This document shows positions 45,301 through 53,077 of a stretch of 64,000 nt of DNA, piece by piece. How positions within the stretch are numbered: position 1 is the first letter of the stretch; every line of letters begins with the position of its first letter. The position numbers and the translations under genes were made by a program. Under the pieces are notes generated by a model, which did no database searches, was not told the DNA's origin, and worked only from the letters and a program-made list of their open reading frames with translations. Source of the DNA: Dyadobacter chenhuakuii (GTDB lineage: Bacteria; Bacteroidota; Bacteroidia; Cytophagales; Spirosomataceae); the NCBI RefSeq assembly GCF_023821985.2, contig NZ_CP098805.1, forward strand, positions 3,534,001 to 3,598,000, written 5' to 3'.

Positions 45301-45546
45301 TCACCCCGCCCTAATCCCCTCCACCTTCTCAAAAAATTCCAGCAATTCCTTAAACGAAAAGAACGTATTACTCAAATTCTCCGCACGGCCCATTTCATTT
45401 TGGGCCAGCATGAAGCCGCTGAACATGGTCCAGAGCTCACGGTTCCAGCTTTCGGCGGTGCTGCTGCTGAGGAGGTCGCTTACTGCTTTTCCATAGGCAA
45501 TCCATTTTGCGTCGGGCGACTCGCTAGAGTGCGTTTTTGTTTCCAT
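45301..45546 (-). CDS. small conserved-looking protein of unknown function
   Basis: An 81-residue, soluble-looking protein with a Ser/Thr-rich N-terminus followed by amphipathic helices: AKWIAYGKAVSDLLSSSTAESWNRELWTMFSGFMLAQNEMGRAENLSNTFFSFKELLEFFEKVEGIRAG. Trp and Phe content is unusually high for its size, which argues for a real fold. No signal or membrane segment is present. It is divergent from the XRE gene, with 190 bases between, and may be part of the regulation around the island. I recognise no family. Confidence 0.55.
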   Translation of the reverse strand: METKTHSSESPDAKWIAYGKAVSDLLSSSTAESWNRELWTMFSGFMLAQNEMGRAENLSNTFFSFKELLEFFEKVEGIRAG

Positions 45547-45736
45547 TTTTATGTTTTTAATGTGTGATGAGCGCCGCGCTTTGCGGCTTCCCGTTTGTGT
45601 TGTGGCAAATCACGGAATTCCGGCTAACCTAATGCCATGCATCCAGCCCGTATCGTACGCCGAAATGCTTGTAAAATACTCGGAAACTTCCCGATAGATT
45701 TATCTAAATTGCCTTTTTAACCAACCACCTTCCCGC

Positions 45737-46165
45737 ATGACACATACTACACCCAACCCCAAGATCCACGAAGGCCGCAATCTGAAACGCTTCCGCGAAA
45801 TGCTCGGAATGAAACAAGACGTCCTCGCCATGGAACTCGGCAGCGATTGGAACCAGCAAAAGGTTTCCTTACTCGAACAAAAAGAAAGGATCGATTCCGA
45901 CATTTTAGAGCAGGTCTCTGCAATATTAAAGATGCCTGTCGAGGCGATAAGGAATTATGATGAGGAGCAGGCTGTGAATATAATTGCGAATACGTTTAAT
46001 GATAGCTCAATGTTGAATGCTGTCAATAATAACCCAACATTTCATCCTATTGACAAACTCATTCAGCTTCATGAAGAGAAGATTGCGTTGTACGAGCGGA
46101 TATTGAAAGAGAAGGATGAGATGATGGGGCGATTGGAGCGGTTGATTGGGGGGAATAATTTTTAA
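45737..46165 (+). CDS. XRE-family helix-turn-helix regulator
   Basis: A 142-residue protein with an N-terminal helix-turn-helix: EGRNLKRFREMLGMKQDVLAMELGSDWNQQKVSLLEQKERIDSDILEQVSAILKM. A variable middle (NIIANTFNDSSMLNAVNNNPTFHPIDKLIQLHEEK) and a C-terminal coiled coil (YERILKEKDEMMGRLERLI) follow. This arrangement is common for Bacteroidota XRE regulators with a dimerising tail. It ends 34 bases before the zeta-toxin-like gene. It may serve as the transcriptional controller of the small toxin cassette, but that relation rests only on position. Confidence 0.88.
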   Translation: MTHTTPNPKIHEGRNLKRFREMLGMKQDVLAMELGSDWNQQKVSLLEQKERIDSDILEQVSAILKMPVEAIRNYDEEQAVNIIANTFNDSSMLNAVNNNPTFHPIDKLIQLHEEKIALYERILKEKDEMMGRLERLIGGNNF

Positions 46166-46199
46166 TGGCAATGGCCATCATAACGTCCTAAGAACTAAA

Positions 46200-46784
46200 A
46201 TGACCGAAAAGTATCTTTATATAATTGCTGGCTGCAACGGAGCCGGAAAAACGGCCGCCTCATTTTCAATATTGCCTGAGATTTTAGAATGTAAGGAATT
46301 TGTAAATGCTGATGAAATCGCAAAGGGCGTTTCTCCGTTTCAGCCAGAAAAGGTTGCTCTGGAGGCTGGAAGAATAATGCTCAATAGGGTCAACGAGCTA
46401 CTTAATGGTGGTGAAAGCTTTGCATTTGAAACAACACTATCGACAAGGAGTTATAAACAAAAGATCTTTGAAGCAAAAAGCAAAGGATTTTCAACGACAT
46501 TGATCTTCTTTTGGCTTAAAAATGTTCAACTAGCAGAAGAGCGTGTAAAAATGAGAGTCTCAGAAGGAGGACATAATATTGAGCCCGACGTAATTAAACG
46601 AAGATATCGTAAAGGCATCAAAAACCTGTTCGATATATACTTGCCAATCGTCGATCACGCATTTATTGTCGACAATTCTTTCGAAAAAGAAGAATTGATC
46701 GCGCATAAGGAAATTAATACCGATTGGGAGATCATTGACAGGGAAAAATACAATAAACTTAGATATTATTATGAGCACAATTAA
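46200..46784 (+). CDS. zeta-toxin-like P-loop kinase
   Basis: A 194-residue cytoplasmic protein with a P-loop (AGCNGAGKT, residues 10-18), then VNADEIAKGVSPFQPEKVALEAGRIML and FETTLSTRSY, the characteristic zeta-toxin series in which the DEIA and ETT parts line the phosphotransfer site. KMRVSEGGHNIEPDVIKRRYRKGIKNLF supplies the conserved arginines. Zeta toxins phosphorylate UDP-N-acetylhexosamine and block cell-wall synthesis; some relatives act on other sugars or nucleotides. The start was set at MTEKYLY because the longer frame overlaps the XRE gene. It overlaps the next small gene by 14 bases, and the pair looks like a toxin-antitoxin unit. Confidence 0.88.
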   Translation: MTEKYLYIIAGCNGAGKTAASFSILPEILECKEFVNADEIAKGVSPFQPEKVALEAGRIMLNRVNELLNGGESFAFETTLSTRSYKQKIFEAKSKGFSTTLIFFWLKNVQLAEERVKMRVSEGGHNIEPDVIKRRYRKGIKNLFDIYLPIVDHAFIVDNSFEKEELIAHKEINTDWEIIDREKYNKLRYYYEHN

Positions 46785-46929
46785 CAAGCAAAAGGAATTA
46801 AAGGAAAAGATAATTTTAGGGCTTAAAAAAACCCATGAGAACGTCATCGCATTTAAAAAGCAAAAGAATACTGAGCTTGTCGTGATGAGGGGTGATGAGA
46901 TTGTGAAAATCAAGCCTTGGGAGACGTAA
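46771..46929 (+). CDS. small partner protein of zeta-like toxin (candidate antitoxin)
   Basis: A 52-residue protein that starts at ATG 46771 within the end of the zeta-like gene. Sequence: a Lys-rich helical start MSTINKQKELKEKIILGLKKTHENVIAFKKQ followed by KNTELVVMRGDEIVKIKPWE, a short beta-hairpin type ending. Small proteins with a VVMRDGEIVKIKP-like end often stand next to zeta-toxin genes, which suggests it binds and neutralises the kinase. The overlapping start implies translational coupling. I cannot prove the antitoxin role from sequence alone. Confidence 0.7.
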   Translation: MSTINKQKELKEKIILGLKKTHENVIAFKKQKNTELVVMRGDEIVKIKPWET

Positions 46930-46980
46930 TAACACTATTAATTGAATAAATTACTTACTTGCTAGAAATCAATTAGGTAG

Positions 46981-47283
46981 ATGAAACAACTTAAACGACA
47001 CAAAGCTGATATAATTAAACTTTGTGAAATTCACAAGGTAAAGAGCTTATATGCATTTGGTTCTGTTCTTACAGATCACTTCGACAGCAAAAGCGACATT
47101 GATCTGATCGTTGACTTTACTCCTATGGATGTCGAAGAGTACGCCGACAATTACTTTGATTTCAAATTTTCCTTACAAGATATTTTCCAACGTCAAGTTG
47201 ACCTGCTTGAAGAAAAGGCGATCAAAAATCCCTATTTCTTGCAAAACGTAAATCAAAAGAAGCAGCTTGTGTATGGACATTGA
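46981..47283 (+). CDS. mntA: MntA-type minimal nucleotidyltransferase (antitoxin of HepT)
   Basis: A 100-residue nucleotidyltransferase with the MNT signature GSVLTDHFDSKSDIDL, a GS-X10-D-x-D motif (Gly27, Ser28, Asp39, Asp41), that adds AMP to the partner toxin in known HepT/MntA systems. The C-terminal half is a helical/strand mix (FKFSLQDIFQRQVDLLEEKAIKNPYFLQNVNQKK). It overlaps the HEPN gene by 11 bases, which is typical for type VII toxin-antitoxin pairs. It would keep the toxin inactive by polyadenylylating its tyrosine (known for homologues). Confidence 0.9.
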   Translation: MKQLKRHKADIIKLCEIHKVKSLYAFGSVLTDHFDSKSDIDLIVDFTPMDVEEYADNYFDFKFSLQDIFQRQVDLLEEKAIKNPYFLQNVNQKKQLVYGH

Positions 47284-47611
47284 GATCAAATCCTGGCTCT
47301 ACGATATCCTCAATGCAATCTCAGAAATCGACAGCTTCTTCGCTGATCGGCCAATGCTATTTGCAAATTACCAAGCCGACTTACGCACAAAACGAGCCGT
47401 CGAAAGGAACATTGAAATTATCAGTGAGGCAATGAACCGGATCATCAAGAAAGATGACACCATTCAAATCACAAACTCTCGTAAACTCGTCGACACCCGC
47501 AATCGGATTATTCATGGTTATGATTCGGTTTCAGATGATGTAATTTGGGGGATTGTAGTGAGGCATTTGTCGGTTTTGCGGGCGGAAATCAATTCTCTAA
47601 TTTCCAAATAA
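47273..47611 (+). CDS. hepT: HepT-type HEPN ribonuclease toxin
   Basis: A 112-residue HEPN-domain protein (DUF86 branch). The start is ATG 47273, inside the end of mntA. The catalytic motif R-X4-H-x-Y reads RNRIIHGY (Arg76, His81, Tyr83), and the Tyr is the usual site of adenylylation by MntA. The N-terminal ELs such as VERNIEIISEAMNRIIKKDD match the conserved helices. HepT proteins cleave tRNA or mRNA and stop growth when the MntA partner is lost. With the neighbour this forms a type VII toxin-antitoxin system within the AT-rich island. Confidence 0.9.
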   Translation: MDIEIKSWLYDILNAISEIDSFFADRPMLFANYQADLRTKRAVERNIEIISEAMNRIIKKDDTIQITNSRKLVDTRNRIIHGYDSVSDDVIWGIVVRHLSVLRAEINSLISK

Positions 47612-47699
47612 TGTCAATTATTATATAGATAACGGAACCAGATGTAATTAATTAAAGCAACTATTAGCAAATGTACCGAAAAGTTCAATCAGCAAATTC

Positions 47700-49079
47700 G
47701 TGAAACAAGTAACAATCGTCAATCTTAATATTCCAGGATACTCAAAGGAACGAAAGTTTTTTTTATCAAGGCCAACGCTGGATGAGTGTGATATAGTAAT
47801 TTTTCAAACATTCGATTCATATTCTGGCGTAACGGGTGAATATCGCGGCAAGGATAGTTTAGATCATAATAGTTCGAATTCTGTTAGAGAAGAAACTAAA
47901 TATTGGCGAGATGAATTGACAGCATTTGTAGAATCTGGGAAGAATGTATTCATAGTGGTCAAAGAATTATATCAGTTTTATATAAAGACTGGGGAACACG
48001 CATATTCAGGAACTGGTAGAAATGCAAGAAGGACAGAATATGTTGACGAATTTGACAATTATAGATTTATAAACTTGAGTGGCTTGCAATTTATAAACGC
48101 TCACGGAAGTCATTTCAAAATGGCAAATAGTATGTTTGCGGCATATCCTAGAATGTTTAGCTCAGTCTCAAACTTTCAATGCTATATAAAGCACAGCAGC
48201 ATTACACCTTTTCTACTGACTAAAAATGGTCGCGAAATTGTTTCGGGCATTCTTCCCACGGGAAAGGGAAATTTTATATTCTTACCAAACATTGATTTTG
48301 AAGATTTAGTAGAGATCAAAAATAAAAAAGAGGTCTGGACCCAGGATGCGCTAAGATTAGGAAAAATGTTTTTCAATTTTATAATTGAGTTAGACGACAA
48401 GATTCTAACTAACCAAGAAAAATCATTACGCCCTGACTGGGTACATAATGATGGCTACAATCTAAAAATTGAAGCGGCACTAAAAACTAAAATATATAAT
48501 AACAATCAAAAAATAGAGAAATTAAGCAAAGCAAATACTGAGTTTTCAGAAAAGATTGAAGAAGAAACCAGAATAAAAGATCTATTATACGAAACAGGAA
48601 AGCCACTTGAGAAGGCTGTCCTGACTGCTCTTTATATACTCGGATATTCTGCCGAGAATTTTGACAATGGCACACTCGAACTAGATGCAGTCATAGTTTC
48701 GCCAGAAAGCGATAGATTTATTGGCGAATGTGAAGGAAAGGATAGTAAAGATATAGATGTATCTAAATTTAGACAGCTTACCGATTCTCTGTCAGAAGAT
48801 TTTGAAAGAGATGATGTCTCTGAGAAAGCCTTGGGTCTAATCTTTGGCAATGCTCAACGTTTAGTGGATGTTAATGACAGGAAGCTCGATTTTACCGAAA
48901 AATGCAAAAGTGGTGCAAAGAGGGAAAATATTGGTCTTATTCGTACTTCTGATTTATTTTTTGCTGTAAGATATCTAATGCAAAATCCTGATGAAATTTA
49001 CAAAAAGCAGTGTAGGCTAGCAATACGTGAACAACTAGGCTCTATCATTGTGTTTCCTGATATTCCAACTAACAAATAA
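47700..49079 (+). CDS. unrecognised protein with PD-(D/E)XK nuclease-like C-terminus (candidate defence gene)
   Basis: A 459-residue protein starting at GTG. Residues 1-230 resemble a Rossmann-like or ThuA/GATase-type fold (VTIVNLNIPGYSKERK, DIVIFQTFDSYSGVTGEY, ESGKNVFIVVKE, GKGNFIFLPNIDF) with no obvious catalytic triad. Residues 255-295 form a coiled coil. Residues 300-459 fit a restriction-endonuclease-like fold: a helix with Glu304 (KPLEKAVLTALYILGYSAENF), Asp329 (LELDAVIV), Glu345-x-Lys347 (IGECEGKD), then KFRQLTDSL, and the ending RTSDLFFAVRYLMQNPDEIYKKQCRLAIREQLG. I do not recognise a family. Strong AT bias and neighbouring toxin systems suggest transfer and a defensive job (inference). 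Confidence 0.8.
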   Translation: MKQVTIVNLNIPGYSKERKFFLSRPTLDECDIVIFQTFDSYSGVTGEYRGKDSLDHNSSNSVREETKYWRDELTAFVESGKNVFIVVKELYQFYIKTGEHAYSGTGRNARRTEYVDEFDNYRFINLSGLQFINAHGSHFKMANSMFAAYPRMFSSVSNFQCYIKHSSITPFLLTKNGREIVSGILPTGKGNFIFLPNIDFEDLVEIKNKKEVWTQDALRLGKMFFNFIIELDDKILTNQEKSLRPDWVHNDGYNLKIEAALKTKIYNNNQKIEKLSKANTEFSEKIEEETRIKDLLYETGKPLEKAVLTALYILGYSAENFDNGTLELDAVIVSPESDRFIGECEGKDSKDIDVSKFRQLTDSLSEDFERDDVSEKALGLIFGNAQRLVDVNDRKLDFTEKCKSGAKRENIGLIRTSDLFFAVRYLMQNPDEIYKKQCRLAIREQLGSIIVFPDIPTNK

Positions 49080-49088
49080 TTAAATCAA

Positions 49089-49262
49089 ATGCAGGTAATA
49101 TGGACGATATATCAAGAAGTAATACATCTTTTAGCGATAGACTTTGTTTTCTCAGGATATCTTGGAAAAGAAATTTGGGTTATATCAATGGACAGGAACA
49201 TTGAATGGAGTGATGATGACAATCAATTCAATCTTGTCTGGAATTTCGTATATAAGTTTTGA
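49089..49262 (+). CDS. 57-codon frame after the nuclease-like gene, doubtful
   Basis: An ATG frame of 57 residues (starting MQVIWTIYQEVIHLLAIDFVF) lies nine bases after the previous stop. It has hydrophobic then acidic character and no known motif. Its stop TGA is followed in the same frame by the remnant described next, so it could be the front of a broken gene. It may also be spurious. Confidence 0.25.
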   Translation: MQVIWTIYQEVIHLLAIDFVFSGYLGKEIWVISMDRNIEWSDDDNQFNLVWNFVYKF

Positions 49263-49631
49263 CAAAGTTCAACCAAATGCATTCAGGCAGGTATATGGCT
49301 TATAATCATTACAATCTTATTTCTGTTTATATCTATATCTATCGGACTTTTTGTTTCAATACCCAGGCTTAAAAGTAAACTTTCGAAGAATCATAACCTT
49401 ATTAAGAAAAGTCCGCGTACCATAATTGGAATAAAAATGTTCAGTAGTGCTGAATATACGGCTTTCTTAAAGGAGCTGACTATTGAGCAGATGATTGATT
49501 ACAATGCTGATGAGATTTTAAAAGTCAATTATATCATTTTCTCTGATCATTTGGCAATGAAATGGTCCGCCAGGATATCATTCATTGGCTTGGTATGCCT
49601 AGTTATCGCTTTAATTACGCTCCTAAAATAG
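49263..49631 (+). pseudogene. Pycsar-type (DUF5706) two-helix effector remnant
   Basis: A frame open from just after the TGA at 49260-49262 to 49631, with no start codon until ATG 49437. It encodes WLIIITILFLFISISIGLFVSIPRLKSKL, one membrane helix with the SIPRL that ends it in Pycsar-like membrane effectors. Next comes MFSSAEYTAFLKELTIEQMIDYNADEILKVNYIIFSDHLAMKW, similar to their cytoplasmic linker, and then a second helix ISFIGLVCLVIALITLL. The N-terminal half and a start codon are lost. No cyclase gene is adjacent, so it is either a decayed remnant or an odd short form starting at 49437 (64 residues). Confidence 0.45.
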
Positions 49632-49660
49632 CGCCATTCGGCCTAAAAAGTTGCGCTTGA

Positions 49661-51400
49661 TTATTGTCCCCACTCCAACTCCACCCCCTCCCCCTTCAAA
49701 ACCCCCTGAAACCCACTCAACAACTCCTCCCGCTCCCGCACAACCCGCGGCGCAACCTTTTTCGCAGAAGCGAACTTCACCAACAACCCCACAGCCTCCC
49801 CAATGCTCCATTCAACCGGATGCAGCCGATAGCAGCCATTCGTAATGTGCGTAGTGCCAATGTTCTTGTTAGCCGGAAGCAGATTTTCCATGCGCACGGG
49901 CAGCAGTGCGCCTAGCGGGATTTGGAATGGCAGGGAGGTAAAATCGATGTAGTTATCGCCCGCGCTGCTGGGGTGCAGGTCTATGTGGTAGTAGCCTATG
50001 CCGACGCTGTCGGGGAAGTGGGCGGCTTTTTCCTTGGGGCCTGGGGCTCCATTGGAGATGGCGCCGGTTGCGCCACGTTCCACGGCTAGGGCGCGGTTTT
50101 CGGCTCCTACGTGTTCTTCTTTGATGGTGAAGAGGGCTTTTATGCGGCGGGATTCGCGGACGTAGGGATATTTGGCGAGGCCGTCTTCAGTTCCCATAAT
50201 GTCTTTGCGGAGGCGGATTTCGGGCCAGCCTTTGCCGCCGTCCGGGCGCGGGGCCTCGGTTTGGAGCCAGTATAGCAGGGATAGGCTGAGCTGCTTGGCT
50301 CTGTTGACGTGCTTTTGGAAATCCTTTTCGCTTGCTCCGATGAGATTGCCCAGGAAATAGTCGTTTTGGGGCCAGTTGACAATGGTAATGTCGCCTGCGT
50401 AGGTCCCTGGTTTGAAATTGTCTTTGCTGATGATCCGGCGGTAATTCCAGAGATTCAGCATATCACCCGTTTTGATGCCGGCCGGATGGAATCCCAGCTG
50501 TTTCGGTTCCAACGTTTTGGGATTGGAATAAGACAGGTCCAGCAACTTTCCGGACCAGGGTTTTGCCATTTTTGGAATAAAATCCTTCCAGAATGCATAC
50601 TCGACAGGTTTCTCGATCACATGATTTTCTCCGGGCCGATAATCGATGGCGAAGCAGACTGTGAATGCCTGGTTATTGTCGGGATTGCCTTTTTCGGGTG
50701 CGTGGAGCTCGTTGGTTTCGGCTTTGGATTCGGTGCCGGTTACGAATTCGGTTCCGGTTATGGGCAGCAGATCGCCCAGTTCGGTTGCATCGACGAAGTA
50801 GGGTGCTGAGAGTTGAGAGCGGGTTTTTGTTTTGACATGCACCACTTCCAGGGACTGGACTTTATTTCCTTTCACCTCGGCAGTAACGGCCTTATGCTCC
50901 ATCAACAGCGTCAATTTGCCGGAGCTGATGTAGGGCATGAACATATCGTTCAGAACGGCTACGGCTACACGCGGCTCGTGGCAAAGGCGTGAAACCGCGC
51001 CGTCGCCGGGATTCAGATGTTTGCGGTTTTTGGCTTCTTCGGTAAGCGGGTAATGTTTGATGTAATATTGCCTGATGGCAGTCCTGAAATCCCGGTAAAG
51101 TTGCGTGGCGCCGTGCGTTTCTATCCATTGATGCTCATCCGGCGGGACGCCTTGCTGTGAAAGCTGGCCGCCGAGCCAGTCGGTTTCTTCGGTCAGGATT
51201 ACGGACAAGCCATTTCGCAACGCGGCTAATGCTGCCGCGCAACCGCCCAGCCCGCCTCCGGCAACGACCATATCGGCCTCAAAAAAAAGATTCTTTGCTG
51301 TGTCTTTCGACTGCAAAGAATCCGTGTCTTGTATTTCTGATTTGTTCGTCAGCAAGCTGCCTGTCAGGGCAATGCTTCCGAGGAAGTTTCTACGCTTCAT
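49661..51400 (-). CDS. FAD-dependent oxidoreductase with Tat-like signal
   Basis: A 579-residue exported flavoprotein. The start MKRRNFLGSIALTGSLL fits a Tat-like signal. FAD binding is indicated by ADMVVAGGGLGGCAAALAALRNGLSVILTE at about residues 43-72 (GxGxxG), the WLGGQLSQQG loop of the FAD-dependent family PF12831, and RDIMGTEDGLAKYPYVRESRRI with typical Arg/His residues. The end (LPANKNIGTTHITNGCYRLHPVEWSIGEAVGLLVKFA) is family-typical. Substrate unknown. It follows the anti-sigma gene after a five-base gap, so it may be co-transcribed with the sigma operon. Confidence 0.9.
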   Translation of the reverse strand: MKRRNFLGSIALTGSLLTNKSEIQDTDSLQSKDTAKNLFFEADMVVAGGGLGGCAAALAALRNGLSVILTEETDWLGGQLSQQGVPPDEHQWIETHGATQLYRDFRTAIRQYYIKHYPLTEEAKNRKHLNPGDGAVSRLCHEPRVAVAVLNDMFMPYISSGKLTLLMEHKAVTAEVKGNKVQSLEVVHVKTKTRSQLSAPYFVDATELGDLLPITGTEFVTGTESKAETNELHAPEKGNPDNNQAFTVCFAIDYRPGENHVIEKPVEYAFWKDFIPKMAKPWSGKLLDLSYSNPKTLEPKQLGFHPAGIKTGDMLNLWNYRRIISKDNFKPGTYAGDITIVNWPQNDYFLGNLIGASEKDFQKHVNRAKQLSLSLLYWLQTEAPRPDGGKGWPEIRLRKDIMGTEDGLAKYPYVRESRRIKALFTIKEEHVGAENRALAVERGATGAISNGAPGPKEKAAHFPDSVGIGYYHIDLHPSSAGDNYIDFTSLPFQIPLGALLPVRMENLLPANKNIGTTHITNGCYRLHPVEWSIGEAVGLLVKFASAKKVAPRVVREREELLSGFQGVLKGEGVELEWGQ

Positions 51401-51405
51401 ACTAT

Positions 51406-52284
51406 TTAAACGACTTTCCCCATCACATACATTTCCTCCATGGTTGGGGTTGGGTTACCGCCTTCTTTTTCCAATGTAATGGCGAAAGCGACTGCACCTG
51501 GTTTTGTATTTTTCATTTTAAGCACTCTTCCGGAGAATTCCTGATCGATCATACCATTGTCCACAGGCTTTCCATTCACAATGCTCCAAAGCTGATATTG
51601 CTTTCCTGAGGGTGGTTTTGGCAAGTTCTGCACGTCCAGCAAAACCTGGTTGGTTGCCGTGTGCCAGAATGCTGCTACCGAGCTCTGAGGAGATTTTTCC
51701 AGTCCGGCCAGATGCACCGTTTTGTATTCCGGGTTGCGGTAGAGGCTTGCCAATGATTGTGCATAGCTGAAACCTTTCTCCAACGTCCCCATTTTGGAAG
51801 CCATTTCCTCATTGTCCTTTTTAACTTTAGACATTTCGGTTGCCGACCAGCCTGCGAAAATCGCCAGCAAAACAGAAGCTGCAACAGCAAGCCGCGCCCA
51901 GAATGGCGTAACCACTTTCGTTTCAACGCTGTTAAAGACATTATCGATCACCCTAGGCTCTTCCTGCGTAACAGGGCGCATGTTGGTTACCGGACCCGCT
52001 TCGAAATGTGTACTCTCGGTTTGCTCGTCGGTGTTTGTATCGTCTATCTCCTGTACGGAATCAAAATTCATTTTGGCAAAAAGCGATTCTTTCAAAGAAG
52101 CGGGCGGAGGCGTCTGATGTTTCAATGCATATTCTTCCAATGCGCTTTCAGTCCTCAGCAGCTCTTCTTTTATCTCAGGGTAAATATGAGACATGCACTC
52201 CACTTCCTGTTTTTCCTGAGGAGAAACAGTGCCCAATACATATTCCTCTAATATACCGGACTCTATGTAGGCTTGGATATTCAT
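51406..52284 (-). CDS. anti-sigma factor, RskA type
   Basis: A 292-residue single-span membrane protein. The N-terminal ILEEYVLGTVSPQEKQEVECMSHIYPEIKEELLRTESALEEYALKH is the cytoplasmic sigma-binding zone. A transmembrane helix is at about 125-145 (FWARLAVAASVLLAIFAGW). The periplasmic C-terminal RskA domain has QVLLDVQNLPKPPSGKQYQLWSIVNGKPVDNGMIDQ and AVAFAITLEKEGGNPTPTMEEMYVMG. Its start overlaps the sigma-factor stop by four bases (ATGA), so both are translationally coupled. It would hold the sigma factor inactive until a signal in the envelope frees it. Confidence 0.92.
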   Translation of the reverse strand: MNIQAYIESGILEEYVLGTVSPQEKQEVECMSHIYPEIKEELLRTESALEEYALKHQTPPPASLKESLFAKMNFDSVQEIDDTNTDEQTESTHFEAGPVTNMRPVTQEEPRVIDNVFNSVETKVVTPFWARLAVAASVLLAIFAGWSATEMSKVKKDNEEMASKMGTLEKGFSYAQSLASLYRNPEYKTVHLAGLEKSPQSSVAAFWHTATNQVLLDVQNLPKPPSGKQYQLWSIVNGKPVDNGMIDQEFSGRVLKMKNTKPGAVAFAITLEKEGGNPTPTMEEMYVMGKVV

Positions 52285-52991
52285 ACTGCAAAGTATTGTT
52301 TTAACTCTTGTAATGCTGTTCGGATCCTTGATTTAACAGTTCCCAGCGGGATACTCAGCTCCTCCGATATTTCTTCATGCGTGTATCCCTGAAAATAGGC
52401 CATGTCAATGAGGATCTTCCTTTCGGGCCTCAGCATATTCACAATGGCTTTCATCTCCGAACTTGATGTCAGCGAATCTTCATATACGTCCCTTTCATTC
52501 TGGACTGCCTTGTTGTCGATATCATCCATCGCTGGTTTTCTTCCCTCAACCCTTGCCGCATCAATCGCACCGTTCCGTGCAATGTTCATGATCCATGTAA
52601 ACAGCCTTCCTTTTTCCGGATTATAAGAAGCTATATTCTTCCAGATTTTTAAAAAAGACTCTTGCAATACATCTGCGGCGCGCTCCTCATCCCTCAACGT
52701 TTTTGAAATGATATTAAACAAAGCTCCCGAGTAATGGTCGTACAGGAATTCAAAAGCTGTTCGCTCATTTCTTTTCAGAGCCAACACCAATTCCTCTTCC
52801 GAGTATTTTAACTTACTAGTCGCCAAGAGTTGCTTAACATTTAATTGTATGTTACTAAATGGCAATCTAACGAATTTTCGGAAGAACCGGTCACGGCTAT
52901 TATAAATTATTGTGTCCTGGCTCCAGCCGTCAAAAACTGTGGTTAGCTGCGGTAATGAGGGTATCCCGATAGGGGCATAAGTTACATTCAT
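52281..52991 (-). CDS. ECF-type RNA polymerase sigma factor
   Basis: A sigma-70-family sigma factor of 236 residues from ATG 52991. Region 2 is seen in ELVLALKRNERTAFEFLYDHYSGALFNIISKTLRDEERAADVLQESFLKIWKNIASYNPEKGRLFTWIMNIARNGAID, and region 4 in LIDMAYFQGYTHEEISEELSIPLGTVKSRIRTALQEL. The first 50 residues or so are not conserved and a later start is possible; the upstream ATGs would overlap gldF. It pairs with the overlapping anti-sigma gene. Target promoters cannot be read from the window. It follows gldF after 86 bases. Confidence 0.9.
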   Translation of the reverse strand: MNVTYAPIGIPSLPQLTTVFDGWSQDTIIYNSRDRFFRKFVRLPFSNIQLNVKQLLATSKLKYSEEELVLALKRNERTAFEFLYDHYSGALFNIISKTLRDEERAADVLQESFLKIWKNIASYNPEKGRLFTWIMNIARNGAIDAARVEGRKPAMDDIDNKAVQNERDVYEDSLTSSSEMKAIVNMLRPERKILIDMAYFQGYTHEEISEELSIPLGTVKSRIRTALQELKQYFAV

Positions 52992-53077
52992 GATAGTGTG
53001 TTTTTCTTGATATACGAACAACACACCGGAAAAGATCAATGAAGGACTAACTCTTGCCGAAACCGCTTTAAAATCGT

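Noticed and set aside
49661..49915. Plus-strand frames rich in Pro at the end of the FAD oxidoreductase
   Set aside because: Codon pattern is that of the minus-strand gene read backwards; the oxidoreductase end is intact.
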